From positions 42,653 through 95,787 of the forward strand of contig JAQEDR010000006.1 in assembly GCA_027669155.1 (NCBI GenBank): 53,135 bases of DNA, written 5' to 3'. The DNA is from Peptoniphilaceae bacterium AM52-5BH. Lineage in GTDB: Bacteria > Bacillota > Clostridia > Tissierellales > Peptoniphilaceae. A program made the translations under genes and the position numbers. This document shows positions 26,022-35,018 of the stretch, in pieces; within the stretch, counting starts at the first letter, position 1; every line of letters begins with the position of its first letter. Below the pieces are notes generated by a model. That model did no database searches. It saw only the letters and a list, made by a program, of their open reading frames with translations, and was not told where the DNA came from.

Positions 26022-26133
26022 AGGGGCTGTTGCAAATGATTAATAATCGTTCCTCCATCGCTTGTAGAATTCTCTATAGAGACTATTCTAATGATGATGA
26101 AACGACCTATTCATTCTGCAACATCTCCTTTTT
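26022..26133 (+). terminator. Putative long-loop terminator after the ABC operon
   Basis: AGGGGCTGTTGCA (26022-26034) pairs, with one mismatch, with TGCAACATCTCCT (26117-26129) followed by T. About 80 nt containing smaller hairpins lie in between. It could also be a small non-autonomous element with terminal inverted repeats. Confidence 0.5.
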
Positions 26134-26143
26134 AAGTTAATAT

Positions 26144-26965
26144 TTAGCCTAGGTATCGCCTTTCTAGACTCATATAATGCTTGTAAAGGCTGGTGAACTT
26201 GTTCCTGTGGTTTTTCTTCCAAGGCTTATCCCTACCGCAGAAGTGAAGAACTACTGTATGATCCATTAGCCAAGCTAGGTCGGCTTGCTTTTTCGTGCGA
26301 AGAAGATATGACGAATAGTTTCTCGCGTCGTAATTATAAATCAAATCATCTAAAGGATAGATCCTATCCCCGTACATGGCATTAAGTATGTCTTGGTCTG
26401 GGAGAAGAAGGTTCATGTAATTTTCCTCGACAAAGGAGAAGATCTCATCTGGGTCAATCTCCTCTCTCGCCCTTTTGAGATTAATTAGAAGCAGACCCGA
26501 ATTGTAATAGTCGGTGTCAGTTCCCAGGCGAATCCTGTTGACATTGTTGGCCATATCGGTCTTTCCTGTATGACTTGCCGCAGCATAAATGTTATCTGAG
26601 ATATCAGTCCTAAGAAGATCGTCCAAGGGATTGATAACTAACATATCGGGGTCGAGATATAAAATCTTATCCAAATCTTCCGGCAGAAACTTACCCGCGA
26701 GAAGCCTATAATACATCTCCTTTGGATAGCGGTCGGTGACTCTCGCAGTAGAGAATAGATCGTCCGTCGCCCTTATGGGATAAAGAGTGTAAGAGAACCT
26801 CTTTAGGTCTTCTCCTAAGTCTTTAAGCTTATCCTCTGATATTCTAGAGTGGATAAGATAGACATCAAACTTTCTTCCTGGATTGTTTATGTAAATAGAA
26901 GTCATAAGGACTTTCATTTGTGGTATATAATTCTCATCTAATGTAAGCAATAAAGCATCAGCCAT
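26144..26965 (-). CDS. Glycosyltransferase family 8
   Basis: A 273-aa retaining GT-A glycosyltransferase. ALLLTLDENYIPQMKVLMTS is the nucleotide-sugar binding beginning, LYLDPDMLVI carries the DxD metal site, and YNSGLLLINL, LPDQDILNAMY and VVLHFCGRDKPW complete the family-8 pattern. It transfers a hexose from UDP-sugar to a glycan or lipid acceptor on the cytoplasmic side; the acceptor is unknown. The start has AAAGGAAAAG upstream. It stands alone, with the first repeat tract upstream. Confidence 0.92.
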   Translation of the reverse strand: MADALLLTLDENYIPQMKVLMTSIYINNPGRKFDVYLIHSRISEDKLKDLGEDLKRFSYTLYPIRATDDLFSTARVTDRYPKEMYYRLLAGKFLPEDLDKILYLDPDMLVINPLDDLLRTDISDNIYAAASHTGKTDMANNVNRIRLGTDTDYYNSGLLLINLKRAREEIDPDEIFSFVEENYMNLLLPDQDILNAMYGDRIYPLDDLIYNYDARNYSSYLLRTKKQADLAWLMDHTVVLHFCGRDKPWKKNHRNKFTSLYKHYMSLERRYLG

Positions 26966-27058
26966 AACTTTTCCTTTCTATTCATAAAAATTTTATGCAA
27001 GTTAGTAAATTTATACCCAAAATGGTCTTAAAAGATTATGAAAATGGATATAAGCTAT

Positions 27059-27322
27059 GAGATCTCTCGACTACGCTTCGCTCCGCTCAAGATAAGGGAA
27101 ATATACACCAAGTCTATATCGTGACTATTAGTGTTCATTATGTCCAGAACCATTAGAGAAAAGGGGAATGCGTATCTTAACTTTATCGCATTCAATAATG
27201 TTCATTATGGCCAGTACCATTAAAGATAAGTAGTACGTTAAATTGAACGACTCGGATAGGACTTGAGAAATCTATTTTCACAGTTCCCTTACTTCGACCG
27301 AACGAAGTGAGTGGAGAAGCCT
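27059..27322. repeat. Beta module with expanded loop (beta0)
   Basis: The left arm (GAGATCTCTCGACTACGC ... ATAAGGGA) and right arm (TCCCTTACTTCGACCG ... GGAGAAGCCTC) are beta ends. About 190 bp lie between them, including two delta units at 27132-27164 and 27199-27230. Confidence 0.6.
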
Positions 27323-27386
27323 CATACATTAACTATATCAAAGAATAATTGACTATACTTTGAGAATATGCTAAACATCAACTACT

Positions 27387-27534
27387 CCATCTCGAACGAA
27401 TGTGAGAGATCTACAGTCTGTGATGACATGTAGATCAGAAGGATTAACTTATTTACGAGAATAAATAGATTACAAAAGCTCAAACCAAACACGTCCCATG
27501 GTTCTGTAGACCTCTCACGCAAAGTTCGAGGTGG
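27387..27534. repeat. Alpha module, copy 1 (tract 1)
   Basis: 148 bp. The ends CCATCTCGAAC...GTGAGAG and CTCTCAC...GTTCGAGGTGG are inverted repeats of about 20 bp. Inside are ATCTACA-N13-TGTAGAT and a conserved ACGTCCCATGGTTCT block. Confidence 0.8.
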
Positions 27535-27555
27535 AGAAGATAGGAATTTATCTAT

Positions 27556-27643
27556 GAGATCTCTCGACTACGCTCGACATAAGGGAGGTAAGAAAACGAA
27601 GTTTTCTCTCCTTCCCTTACCTCGACCGAAGCGGAGAGGTCTC
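27556..27643. repeat. Beta module, copy 1 (tract 1)
   Basis: 88 bp. The 31-bp ends (GAGATCTCTCGACTACGC... and ...GCGGAGAGGTCTC) are inverted repeats matching at about 24 of 31 positions. The centre is the small palindrome GAAAACGAAGTTTTC. Confidence 0.8.
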
Positions 27644-27705
27644 ATGCATTATACTTAAGAAGCAGATAATTATTTACTTTGAGATAAAACTCGGCAACAA
27701 CTTCA

Positions 27706-27853
27706 CCATCTCGAACGAATGTGAGAGATCTACAGTCTATGATGACATGTAGATTATTATGTTTAAGCTATTTACGAAATTACATATGTAACAAATACTC
27801 AAACCAAAGATGTCCCGAAGTTCTGTAGACCTCTCACGTAAAGTTCGAGCTGG
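27706..27853. repeat. Alpha module, copy 2 (tract 1)
   Basis: 148 bp, the same length as copy 1, with the same ends and inner ATCTACA/TGTAGAT pair. The AT-rich middle differs more than the ends. Confidence 0.8.
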
Positions 27854-27873
27854 TGAGTTAGGAATTTGCCCAA

Positions 27874-27971
27874 GAGATGTCTCGACTACGCTCGACATAA
27901 GGGAGGTAAGAAAACGAAGTTTTCTCTCTTTTTCCCTTGCTTCGACCGAACGTAGTGAGTGGAGAAGTCTC
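27874..27971. repeat. Beta module, copy 2 (tract 1)
   Basis: 98 bp with the same arms and the same GAAAACGAAGTTTTC centre as copy 1. The right arm is the CGAACGTAGTGAGTGGAG variant. Confidence 0.75.
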
Positions 27972-28034
27972 ATACATTAACTAGAACGTAGAATAATTGC
28001 CTAAACTTTAAGAACAAGCTAAACAACACTTACG

Positions 28035-28201
28035 CCATATCGATGGAGGTACGACTGAGAGATCTACAGTCTGTGATGACATGTGGATTATTAAGTTTAA
28101 GTTATTTGCGAAAATACATAGCTAAGAAAAACTAAGTCCAAGCACGTCCCATGGTTCTTAAGACCTCTCGTTGCTTCCCCGTGGAAGCTCTGTCGAGGTG
28201 G
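28035..28201. repeat. Alpha module, copy 3 (tract 1), longer variant
   Basis: 167 bp. The core (ACAGTCTGTGATGACATGT, ACGTCCCATGGTTCT) is kept, but one arm carries an extra small hairpin, GCTTCC-CCGT-GGAAGC. The same variant arm is found in tract 2. Confidence 0.75.
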
Positions 28202-28344
28202 AGAGGTGGAGAAGTTGAGATGTCTCGACTACATTCGACATAAAGGAATGTCTATCTAAACTTTATCTTATTCACTTTATTCATTGTGATCAGAACCATT
28301 AGACATAAGGGATAATCGAATTTACTCATTAATAGGCAAAAGTA

Positions 28345-28386
28345 AAGCCTCAAACTCTTAAGCAAATTATAGTCTGAGGCTTTTTA
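28345..28386. terminator. Hairpin terminator after the ZIP gene
   Basis: AAAGCCTCAAACT and AGTCTGAGGCTTT pair with a G-U, followed on the plus strand by T. On the minus strand, where the ZIP gene ends about 32 nt before, the T-run is interrupted. Confidence 0.65.
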
Positions 28387-28417
28387 AATTCTATATAATT
28401 TTTCTTATTAACTTAAC

Positions 28418-29212
28418 CTATCCAAGCATCACATCAAGAACCATCATCACGACAAATCCTGCTGCAAAGCCTATTGTTCCTATGTTGGTGTGGTCTTCTC
28501 CTTCTCCTGTGGCTTCTGGGATTAGTTCTTCTACTACTACGTAGAACATTGCCCCTGCTGCGAAGCTTAGAAGATATGGTAGGATTGGTACCATTATTCC
28601 TGATAGGAGGATGGTTAGTACTGCAGCTACTGGCTCTACTGCTCCTGACAATATGCCGTAGATGAAGGACTTGTGCTTGTTTACTCCAACCGCCTTTAGG
28701 GGCATGGATATGATTGCTCCTTCTGGGAAGTTTTGGATAGCGATTCCTAGGGCGAGGACCATAGCTCCTGCCATAGTTACTGTGCCGTGGCCGTAGATTG
28801 CTCCAGCAAAGCTTACTCCAACTGCCATTCCTTCTGGTATGTTGTGGATTACTACGGCTAGAACCATCATGGTTGTTTTTCTTAGATTTTCGCTTTTAGG
28901 TCCTTCTGGTGTGTCTGAGTCGATGTGTTGGTGGGGGATTGCTGAGTCGAGGAAGAGTAGGAATATGATTCCTACTATAAATCCTACAGCAGCTGGGATC
29001 CAGGCCATCCTTCCCATTTTATCTTCCACCATGTCCATGGCAGGCATTAGGAGGGACCAGATACTTGCTGCAACCATTACTCCCGCCGCAAAACCTGATA
29101 GGCCCTTTTGTACTCTTATATTTAATTCATCACGCATTATATAGACACAAGCCGCTCCCAAGCTCGTGCCTATAAATGGGATCATTAATCCTAATATTGC
29201 TTGTGCGTCCAT
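28418..29212 (-). CDS. ZIP-family metal transporter (zinc uptake type)
   Basis: A 264-aa membrane protein with about eight hydrophobic segments. HNIPEGMAVGVSFAGA and NFPEGAIISMPLKAVG are the two metal-binding helices 4 and 5 of ZIP carriers, and an AIPHQHID loop provides extra histidines. It belongs to the GufA/ZupT-like group that imports Zn2+ and related ions. It starts only 4 nt after glgP, so it is the last gene of the long minus-strand operon. The link between metal uptake and glycogen breakdown is not obvious. Confidence 0.93.
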   Translation of the reverse strand: MDAQAILGLMIPFIGTSLGAACVYIMRDELNIRVQKGLSGFAAGVMVAASIWSLLMPAMDMVEDKMGRMAWIPAAVGFIVGIIFLLFLDSAIPHQHIDSDTPEGPKSENLRKTTMMVLAVVIHNIPEGMAVGVSFAGAIYGHGTVTMAGAMVLALGIAIQNFPEGAIISMPLKAVGVNKHKSFIYGILSGAVEPVAAVLTILLSGIMVPILPYLLSFAAGAMFYVVVEELIPEATGEGEDHTNIGTIGFAAGFVVMMVLDVMLG

Positions 29213-29216
29213 TTTT

Positions 29217-31598
29217 CTACTCTTGATCTATTTTCCAAATATCAGCTGCGTAGTCTAGGATTGTTCTGTCTGAGGAGAAGAATCCTGCATTTGCGATATT
29301 TATCAAGCACTTTCTTGACCAGTCTATCTTATCCTTGTAGGCTTCATTTACTCTCTCGTGAGCCTCAGCGTAAGACTTGAAGTCTTTTAGGAGGAAGTAG
29401 CTATCTCCTCTTTGGCCATTTTGTGGCTTGATTAGTTCGTTGTAGATATCTAGGAACATGTAAGATTCATTGTCTTTGAATTCTCCGCTTACGAGACTAT
29501 CTACTACATCTTTGATGTCCGGGTCTTTGGAGTAATATTCTACTGGGTTGTAGCTATCCATTATCTCGTTAAGTTCTTCAACTGTAGCACCGAATCTGAA
29601 GTTGTTTTCTTCTCCAGCGTGGTCGAAGATTTCTATATTTGCCCCATCGAGTGTACCAAGTGTGAGGGCTCCGTTTAGCATGAACTTCATGTTTCCTGTA
29701 CCACTTGCTTCCTTACCTGCTGTTGAAATTTGCTCTGAGATATCTGCTGCTGGGAAGAGTTTTTCTGCGTAGCTTACCCTGTAGTTTTCTACAAATACTA
29801 CCTTTATCTTGTCATTTACGTCAGGATCTGCGTTTACTACTCTTGCTACTTCGTTGGCAAGCTTGATCATTCCCTTAGCTCTGAAGTATCCTGGGGCTGC
29901 CTTTCCTCCAAAGATAAAGGTTGTTGGAGTAAATTCCATGTCAGGATTTTTCTTAAGCTTGTGGTAGAGATAGATTATGTGAAGGACGTTAAGGTGTTGT
30001 CTCTTGTATTCGTGGATTCTCTTGATTTGGATATCGAAGATTGATTCTGGATCGATCTTTACTCCTTCTGTGTCCAGAATGTATTTGGCAAGCTCTTTTT
30101 TCTTTGTTTGTTTGATATCCCAAAGTTCTTCTAGGACCTTTTCGTCATCCTTGTATTTTTCTAGTCCCTTAAGTAGGTCTAGCTTATACTTCCACTCGTC
30201 CGTGCCAAGCTTATCTGTAATAAAGCTTGAAAGCTCTCTGTTAGCGTATACTAGCCATCTTCTTGGGGTGATACCGTTGGTCTTGTTATTAAACATTTCT
30301 GGCCTTAATTTATACCAGTGCTTGAAGGTGTCTGCCTTTAGGATCTCTGTGTGGAGGGCTGCTACACCGTTTACGGAAAATCCTACATAGATTGCAAGAT
30401 TTGCCATGTGGATTTGCTCGAATCTCTCGATTCTGTATGGGTCGATTTGCTCTTCTGAATATCCTTTTTCCTTAAATTCTTTTACTAATTTATCATTAAT
30501 TTTTTCAATTATTTCAAGGCATCTTGGGCTTACTTCAAGAACTATGTCCTTATCCCATCTTTCTAGGGCTTCTTGGAGGACTGTGTGGTTAGTGAAGGCA
30601 AAGACCTTGTTACAAATCTTTAGAGCATCTTCAAAGAAGATTCCATTTTCATCTACCAAGACTCTTATTAGTTCAGGGATGGCCATAATTGGGTGGGTGT
30701 CGTTAAGTTGGATAACGTGGTATTTGGCGAAGTTTTTAAACTTAAGGTCTTCTGGGTAGTCTCTCTTGTATTTTTCTACCATATCTTGGATAGAAGCTGA
30801 ACAGAAGAAGTATTGTTGTTTAAGTCTTAGGACCTTGCCGGCTCTTTGCATGTCGTTTGGATAGAGTACTCTTGTAATATCTTCCGCACGGTTTTTCTCG
30901 CTAACTGCATCGTCGTATTCGTAGTTGTTAAACTTAGCAAAGTCAAACTCCTCAAATGGCTCAGATTGCCAGAGTCTTAGGGTGTTTACCCTGCCATTTT
31001 CAAAACCTACTACAGGCATGTCGAATGGAACAGCCTTTACTTGTTGGTCTCTAAATCTTACTATTTTGGCATCGGAATCTACTCTGATTGACCAGCCATC
31101 TCCATCCTTGATCCAGCTATCTCCGCTTTCTACTTGGAAGCCTTCTTCGATTTTTTGTTTGAAGATTCCTTCTCTATATCTTACACCGTAGCCTACTAGG
31201 TTAATCCCTTGGGTTGCTGCGGAGTCCATAAAGCATGCTGCAAGTCTTCCAAGTCCACCGTTACCTAGGGCTGCATCGTCTTCGTAGTTTTCTATAGCTT
31301 CAAAGTCGATTCCAATCTCATCTAGAAGCTCCTTTACTTCATCATAGATTCCTAAGTTAATGAGGTTATTTCCGAGTGATCTTCCTATTAGGAATTCTGC
31401 AGAAAGATAGTAGGCCTTTCTCTCGTTTCTTGTATTTCTCTTACATTCTCTCCATTCTTCGTTAATTAATTCTATGATTGAATCGCAAAGGGCATCGTAT
31501 CTGTCCTTATCGCTTGTCTCATCGAAGGATTTGAGGGTAATTCTCTGTAAGTTTTCTACATAATTTTCAATAAACTTATTCTTTTTCAGTTTGTCCAT
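29217..31598 (-). CDS. glgP: Glycogen/alpha-glucan phosphorylase
   Basis: A 793-aa GT35 enzyme that releases glucose 1-phosphate from alpha-1,4-glucan with phosphate. Recognisable segments are YLSAEFLIGRSLGNNL, ALGNGGLGRLAACFMDS, NDTHPIMAIPEL, NGITPRRWL and the pyridoxal-phosphate site EASGTGNMKFMLNGALTLG with its Lys. I start at ATG 31598, 8 nt after GGGAG; two ATGs just upstream are too close to or before that site. The gene overlaps the end of malQ by 23 nt. Together they form the standard maltodextrin/glycogen breakdown pair. Confidence 0.96.
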   Translation of the reverse strand: MDKLKKNKFIENYVENLQRITLKSFDETSDKDRYDALCDSIIELINEEWRECKRNTRNERKAYYLSAEFLIGRSLGNNLINLGIYDEVKELLDEIGIDFEAIENYEDDAALGNGGLGRLAACFMDSAATQGINLVGYGVRYREGIFKQKIEEGFQVESGDSWIKDGDGWSIRVDSDAKIVRFRDQQVKAVPFDMPVVGFENGRVNTLRLWQSEPFEEFDFAKFNNYEYDDAVSEKNRAEDITRVLYPNDMQRAGKVLRLKQQYFFCSASIQDMVEKYKRDYPEDLKFKNFAKYHVIQLNDTHPIMAIPELIRVLVDENGIFFEDALKICNKVFAFTNHTVLQEALERWDKDIVLEVSPRCLEIIEKINDKLVKEFKEKGYSEEQIDPYRIERFEQIHMANLAIYVGFSVNGVAALHTEILKADTFKHWYKLRPEMFNNKTNGITPRRWLVYANRELSSFITDKLGTDEWKYKLDLLKGLEKYKDDEKVLEELWDIKQTKKKELAKYILDTEGVKIDPESIFDIQIKRIHEYKRQHLNVLHIIYLYHKLKKNPDMEFTPTTFIFGGKAAPGYFRAKGMIKLANEVARVVNADPDVNDKIKVVFVENYRVSYAEKLFPAADISEQISTAGKEASGTGNMKFMLNGALTLGTLDGANIEIFDHAGEENNFRFGATVEELNEIMDSYNPVEYYSKDPDIKDVVDSLVSGEFKDNESYMFLDIYNELIKPQNGQRGDSYFLLKDFKSYAEAHERVNEAYKDKIDWSRKCLINIANAGFFSSDRTILDYAADIWKIDQE

Positions 31599-33099
31599 AA
31601 TCATATCTCCCATATATTTTTGACATTTCTTTTATCTCTTTAGCTAATTTTTCATCATAATCACTGTCTATACTTCTCCACTTCCAGTTGTTGCCAATGG
31701 TTGATGGAGAGTTGATCTTGCTTTCATTACCATAGCCGAAGAAGTCTTGAATTTCAAACATGGCTATATCAGAAACTGATGCCATAAGAGCTCTTATAAT
31801 CTTTGAAAGCTTGTCGTCTCCTTCATCTAGACCGAAATATTTATCTATTAGGCCAGTAAGTTCCTCATCCGCCTCATCCAAAAATCCCTTTAGGGTGTCG
31901 GAGTCGTGAGTTGAGGAATATACTACCGAATTTCTCTCGTAGTTGTGTGGTAGGTAATTGCTGTCAAACTTTTCACCGAAGGCAAATTGGATGACATTCA
32001 TACCAGGGAAGTTGTAGTGGTTTTTAAGATCGTCGACTTCCTTGGTGATATAGCCCAAGTCTTCTGCTATGAAGAGGGCTTCTGGGTAGGTCTTTCTAAT
32101 CTTATCGAAAAGCTCGTAAGGTCTTGCTACCTCCCACTTGCCGTATCTTGCGTTATCATCAGTAGCTGGTATTGCATAGTAGGCCTCAAAGCCTCTGAAG
32201 TGGTCGAGTCTTAGGATATCGTAAAGCTTTAGATTTGCTCCGATTCTCTTAAGCCAAAAATCATAATCTGTTTTCTTAAGCTTATCCCAATCATAGACAG
32301 GGTTTCCCCAAAGTTGTCCGTCCTCGGAGTAAGCATCTGGTGGTGCTCCTCCGACAATGATTGGCTCTTTAGTCTCTGGATCAAGCTTTAAGATATCAGA
32401 GTTGACCCAGGCATCGCATGAGTCAAGCGCCACATAGATTGGAAGGTCTCCTATAATTTGGATTTCCTTCCTGTTGGCATATTCCTTAAGCTTTTCCCAT
32501 TGTTTGAAGAACTCATATTGGATAAAGACATAGAAATCCACAAGCTCTGAGTTTTTCTTCTTAAATTCCTTTAGGGCCTTCTTGTCCCTGTTTTTTAGTT
32601 CATCGTCCCACTCTAGCCAACTTACATCAAACTTTTCTCTCTTGATAGCCATAAAGAGGGCGTAGTCTTCTACCCAATCTTTTTCCTTAGTCCTAAATTC
32701 CTTAATCTCCTCAGCCGCAAGTTCTTTTGCCTTATCGAAGGCCTTTTCTAGGATTCTATAGCGGAGATTGTATTGGATGCCGTAGTCGACATATCTCTCG
32801 TTGTCTCCGAAATTTAGATTATCAAGCTCTTCTCTTTCCAAAAGCCCATCTTCAATCAACATATCCAAGTCGATAAAGTAGGGATTGCCGGCAAAGGATG
32901 AGAAGGATTGGTAGGGGCTGTCCCCATAGGAAGTCTGGCCTAGGGGTAGGATTTGCCAGTATTTGATGGCAGCATCTGATAGGAAATCGACCGCCTCATA
33001 GGCCTTCTTGCCGAAAGTTCCTATTCCATAATTTGATGGAATGGAGAAAATTGGAAGTATAACTCCATTTCCCCTTGCTAATCTTTCTTGTTTTTGCAT
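31576..33099 (-). CDS. malQ: 4-alpha-glucanotransferase (amylomaltase)
   Basis: A 507-aa GH77 enzyme that transfers 4-alpha-glucan segments between malto-oligosaccharides, feeding GlgP. GNGVILPIFSIPSNYGIGTF, YQSFSSFAGNPYFIDLD, IIGDLPIYVALDSCDAW, the nucleophile region RLDHFRGFEAYYAIP, IAEDLGYITKEV and STHDSDTLKGF are present, including all catalytic acids. ATG 33097-33099 overlaps the TAA of the upstream gene (TAATG), with AAGGAG before it. It is coupled to an unrecognised gene upstream and to glgP downstream. Confidence 0.96.
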   Translation of the reverse strand: MQKQERLARGNGVILPIFSIPSNYGIGTFGKKAYEAVDFLSDAAIKYWQILPLGQTSYGDSPYQSFSSFAGNPYFIDLDMLIEDGLLEREELDNLNFGDNERYVDYGIQYNLRYRILEKAFDKAKELAAEEIKEFRTKEKDWVEDYALFMAIKREKFDVSWLEWDDELKNRDKKALKEFKKKNSELVDFYVFIQYEFFKQWEKLKEYANRKEIQIIGDLPIYVALDSCDAWVNSDILKLDPETKEPIIVGGAPPDAYSEDGQLWGNPVYDWDKLKKTDYDFWLKRIGANLKLYDILRLDHFRGFEAYYAIPATDDNARYGKWEVARPYELFDKIRKTYPEALFIAEDLGYITKEVDDLKNHYNFPGMNVIQFAFGEKFDSNYLPHNYERNSVVYSSTHDSDTLKGFLDEADEELTGLIDKYFGLDEGDDKLSKIIRALMASVSDIAMFEIQDFFGYGNESKINSPSTIGNNWKWRSIDSDYDEKLAKEIKEMSKIYGRYDYGQTEKE

Positions 33100-33707
33100 T
33101 ATTTCTCCTTAAAATAAATTAAACCAGTATAAGTTCTATATTGTCTTTCAAAATCTTCTAGGATAAATCTGTAGACCCTCCCCCAGCTAGAAACAACTAC
33201 TTCATGCTTATCACCTACTCTATTAAGCTCGGTGATGCAGACTCCGTGATGCTTCATGACATTTATGTCATTCGATAGCCAATTTATAATTATTGGTGGG
33301 CTATCTTTCTCTAGGGCTTCTTCTATAAAGGCGATTTTCTTTGCTAGGGGTCTCTTGTTAATCATTGTCTCTGTAAGAGTCTTAGACTCAAGAGAAATAC
33401 CAAAATCCTCCCTCACCCTATCAAGCCTTCTATCGAGGCTTTTCACAGTAGGAACTCCATTGGCCCAGGGTCTTAGACTCCTAAAGAAATAGTAGTGGTA
33501 TTCGTTGTATAAGGCCATATCTAGTTTTCTTTCCTTGTGGAAAAGATAGAAATAGACATTGGTCATAGCCGTTACTACACAGGACCTATCCCTGTAGAAC
33601 TTGGACACATTTTTTCTCTCAAGCGAATTCTGGAAGCCTCCATAGTAGGTCCTATCCCCGTCTATAACTGGGACGAATTCTCCGAAGGTTGATTTACTTA
33701 GCTTCAT
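33099..33707 (-). CDS. Unrecognised 202-aa protein, possibly papain-like
   Basis: I do not recognise this protein. It is soluble, with no signal peptide and no hydrophobic helix. DRSCVVTAMTNVYFYLF (Cys in a helix start), MKHHGVCITEL (His at a strand) and VVVSSWGRVYRF suggest a Cys-His peptidase-like fold similar to C39/papain folds; this is inferred from spacing only. It is translationally coupled to malQ and overlaps the AI-2E gene end by 14 nt. I use ATG 33707, 12 nt after GGAGG; a TTG at 33716 would be 3 nt from that site. Its place in a glucan operon is unexplained. Confidence 0.7.
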   Translation of the reverse strand: MKLSKSTFGEFVPVIDGDRTYYGGFQNSLERKNVSKFYRDRSCVVTAMTNVYFYLFHKERKLDMALYNEYHYYFFRSLRPWANGVPTVKSLDRRLDRVREDFGISLESKTLTETMINKRPLAKKIAFIEEALEKDSPPIIINWLSNDINVMKHHGVCITELNRVGDKHEVVVSSWGRVYRFILEDFERQYRTYTGLIYFKEK

Positions 33708-34902
33708 GGCTATCAATATCCTCCATGGTGTACTGCTTATTTTTCTTTTCTTCTATCATCTTGTCTGTAACATTCTTAGCCTTAAGCTTATTATCAATAA
33801 ACTCATGAAAGAGCGTATATATAATAGAAGCTACAGGAATACCGATAAGCATGCCCCAAATACCAAAGAGTGACCCACCGATTGTAATTGCCGCAAGGAC
33901 CCAAACAGCAGGAAGGCCAATCTTTTCGCCAGCTATGGCAGGATAAATGATATTTTCCTGAATTTGTTGGATTATCACATCATATATTAGAAAAATCAAA
34001 GCCTTGATTGGACTTTCCAAAAAAATTATAACTGCAGATAGACCCGCTCCAACTATGGGACCAAATATTGGAATCAAATCTGAAACTCCCACAAAAAGCG
34101 AGATGACCCCTGCGTTGGGGATCCCCATAATAAACATGCCCACAAAAGTTAGGGTTGAGAGAGTAACTACTGCTATAAGCCTTGAGAAAATATAATCCTT
34201 GAATGTGTTGTAGGATAAGGATAGGACCTTGTTTATATAATCCGCCTTCTTTTCACTCATCAAAGCATATAGAATCCTTGTTCCATTCGTCTTTAGCATA
34301 TCCTTATAGATTAAGACAAAGATAGAAAAGACAATGATTGTAAATATTGTAATCAAGGAAGAGCTAACTGAGTTAAGGACTCCTGTAGTCAAACTAAAGA
34401 GATTAGTCTTCTTGTCTGTGATAAAATTCATTACAGCATTTCTCACCTCATACCAGCCGAAGGAGTTCACATAATCGTAGAACTTGTCTGCATAAGGTCT
34501 GGTGATAGCGTGACTATTCAAGGTCTCGTATGTTTCTCTGATAAACTCAGGCCATCTGTTGAAGAAAGAGAATATAACTGTAACTATCCTTGGAATGAGG
34601 ATATTTAAAAATAAAATCAAGAAACATATAATAAGCACCCATGACACAAATAAAGACAAGGCACCTATCTTCTTCCTATGCTTCTCCTCTGGGAAATTTG
34701 CCCTAAGCTTTCTTTCAAAATAATTCATAGGGATACTTACTAGATAAGCAATCATCGCCCCTATGATAAAGGGTTGGAAGACTCCAACTACCTTGATGAG
34801 GCCATCTTTGATAACTGGAAAATACCAGAAAGCAAAAAATAATATAATTCCATAACAAATTACTTTTAATAAATCCCTAGATTTCTTATCTAGCTTTTCC
34901 AT
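33694..34902 (-). CDS. AI-2E family transporter (PerM-like membrane protein)
   Basis: A 402-aa membrane protein of the PerM/YtvI (AI-2E transporter) family. Two N-terminal helices follow a basic stretch, a central soluble region of about 100 residues follows, and the conserved half DLIPIFGPIVGAGLSAVII and AVWVLAAITIGGSLFGIWGM, with GIPVAS at the end, is clear. Some relatives act as Na+/H+ antiporters rather than autoinducer exporters, so the name is only a family name. The start is ATG 34902 after GGAGG; the longer frame to 34986 lacks a ribosome site. It is the first gene of the operon that continues to the ZIP gene. Confidence 0.9.
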   Translation of the reverse strand: MEKLDKKSRDLLKVICYGIILFFAFWYFPVIKDGLIKVVGVFQPFIIGAMIAYLVSIPMNYFERKLRANFPEEKHRKKIGALSLFVSWVLIICFLILFLNILIPRIVTVIFSFFNRWPEFIRETYETLNSHAITRPYADKFYDYVNSFGWYEVRNAVMNFITDKKTNLFSLTTGVLNSVSSSLITIFTIIVFSIFVLIYKDMLKTNGTRILYALMSEKKADYINKVLSLSYNTFKDYIFSRLIAVVTLSTLTFVGMFIMGIPNAGVISLFVGVSDLIPIFGPIVGAGLSAVIIFLESPIKALIFLIYDVIIQQIQENIIYPAIAGEKIGLPAVWVLAAITIGGSLFGIWGMLIGIPVASIIYTLFHEFIDNKLKAKNVTDKMIEEKKNKQYTMEDIDSHEAK

Positions 34903-35018
34903 ATCTACCTCCAATACTATCGTACAAGTATATTTTACCACAATTGTAGGAAATATGGCGATTAATAAAAAATTGCTCAATTGCACAATTTATAATAAAC
35001 TAAGAGAAGAGGTGAAAT

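Larger units (their letters stand above)
26966..28417. repeat. Repeat tract 1: alternating alpha and beta palindromic modules, no genes
   Basis: This 1.45-kb interval has no credible coding sequence. It reads in order: beta0 (27059-27322, loop enlarged by two delta copies), alpha1, beta1, alpha2, beta2, alpha3, half beta (about 28216-28248), delta (about 28279-28310), then a hairpin terminator. The order alpha-beta-alpha-beta-alpha is strict. The same modules recur at 35642-36848 and 46637-46990. Separate entries give module boundaries. Confidence 0.85.

Noticed and set aside
27737..27973. 78-codon minus-strand ORF in repeat tract 1
   Set aside because: It lies wholly in alpha/beta modules, with no start signal and no domain.
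27059..28310. CRISPR array
   Set aside because: Units are 90-170 bp, palindromic and unevenly diverged, without uniform spacers or cas genes.
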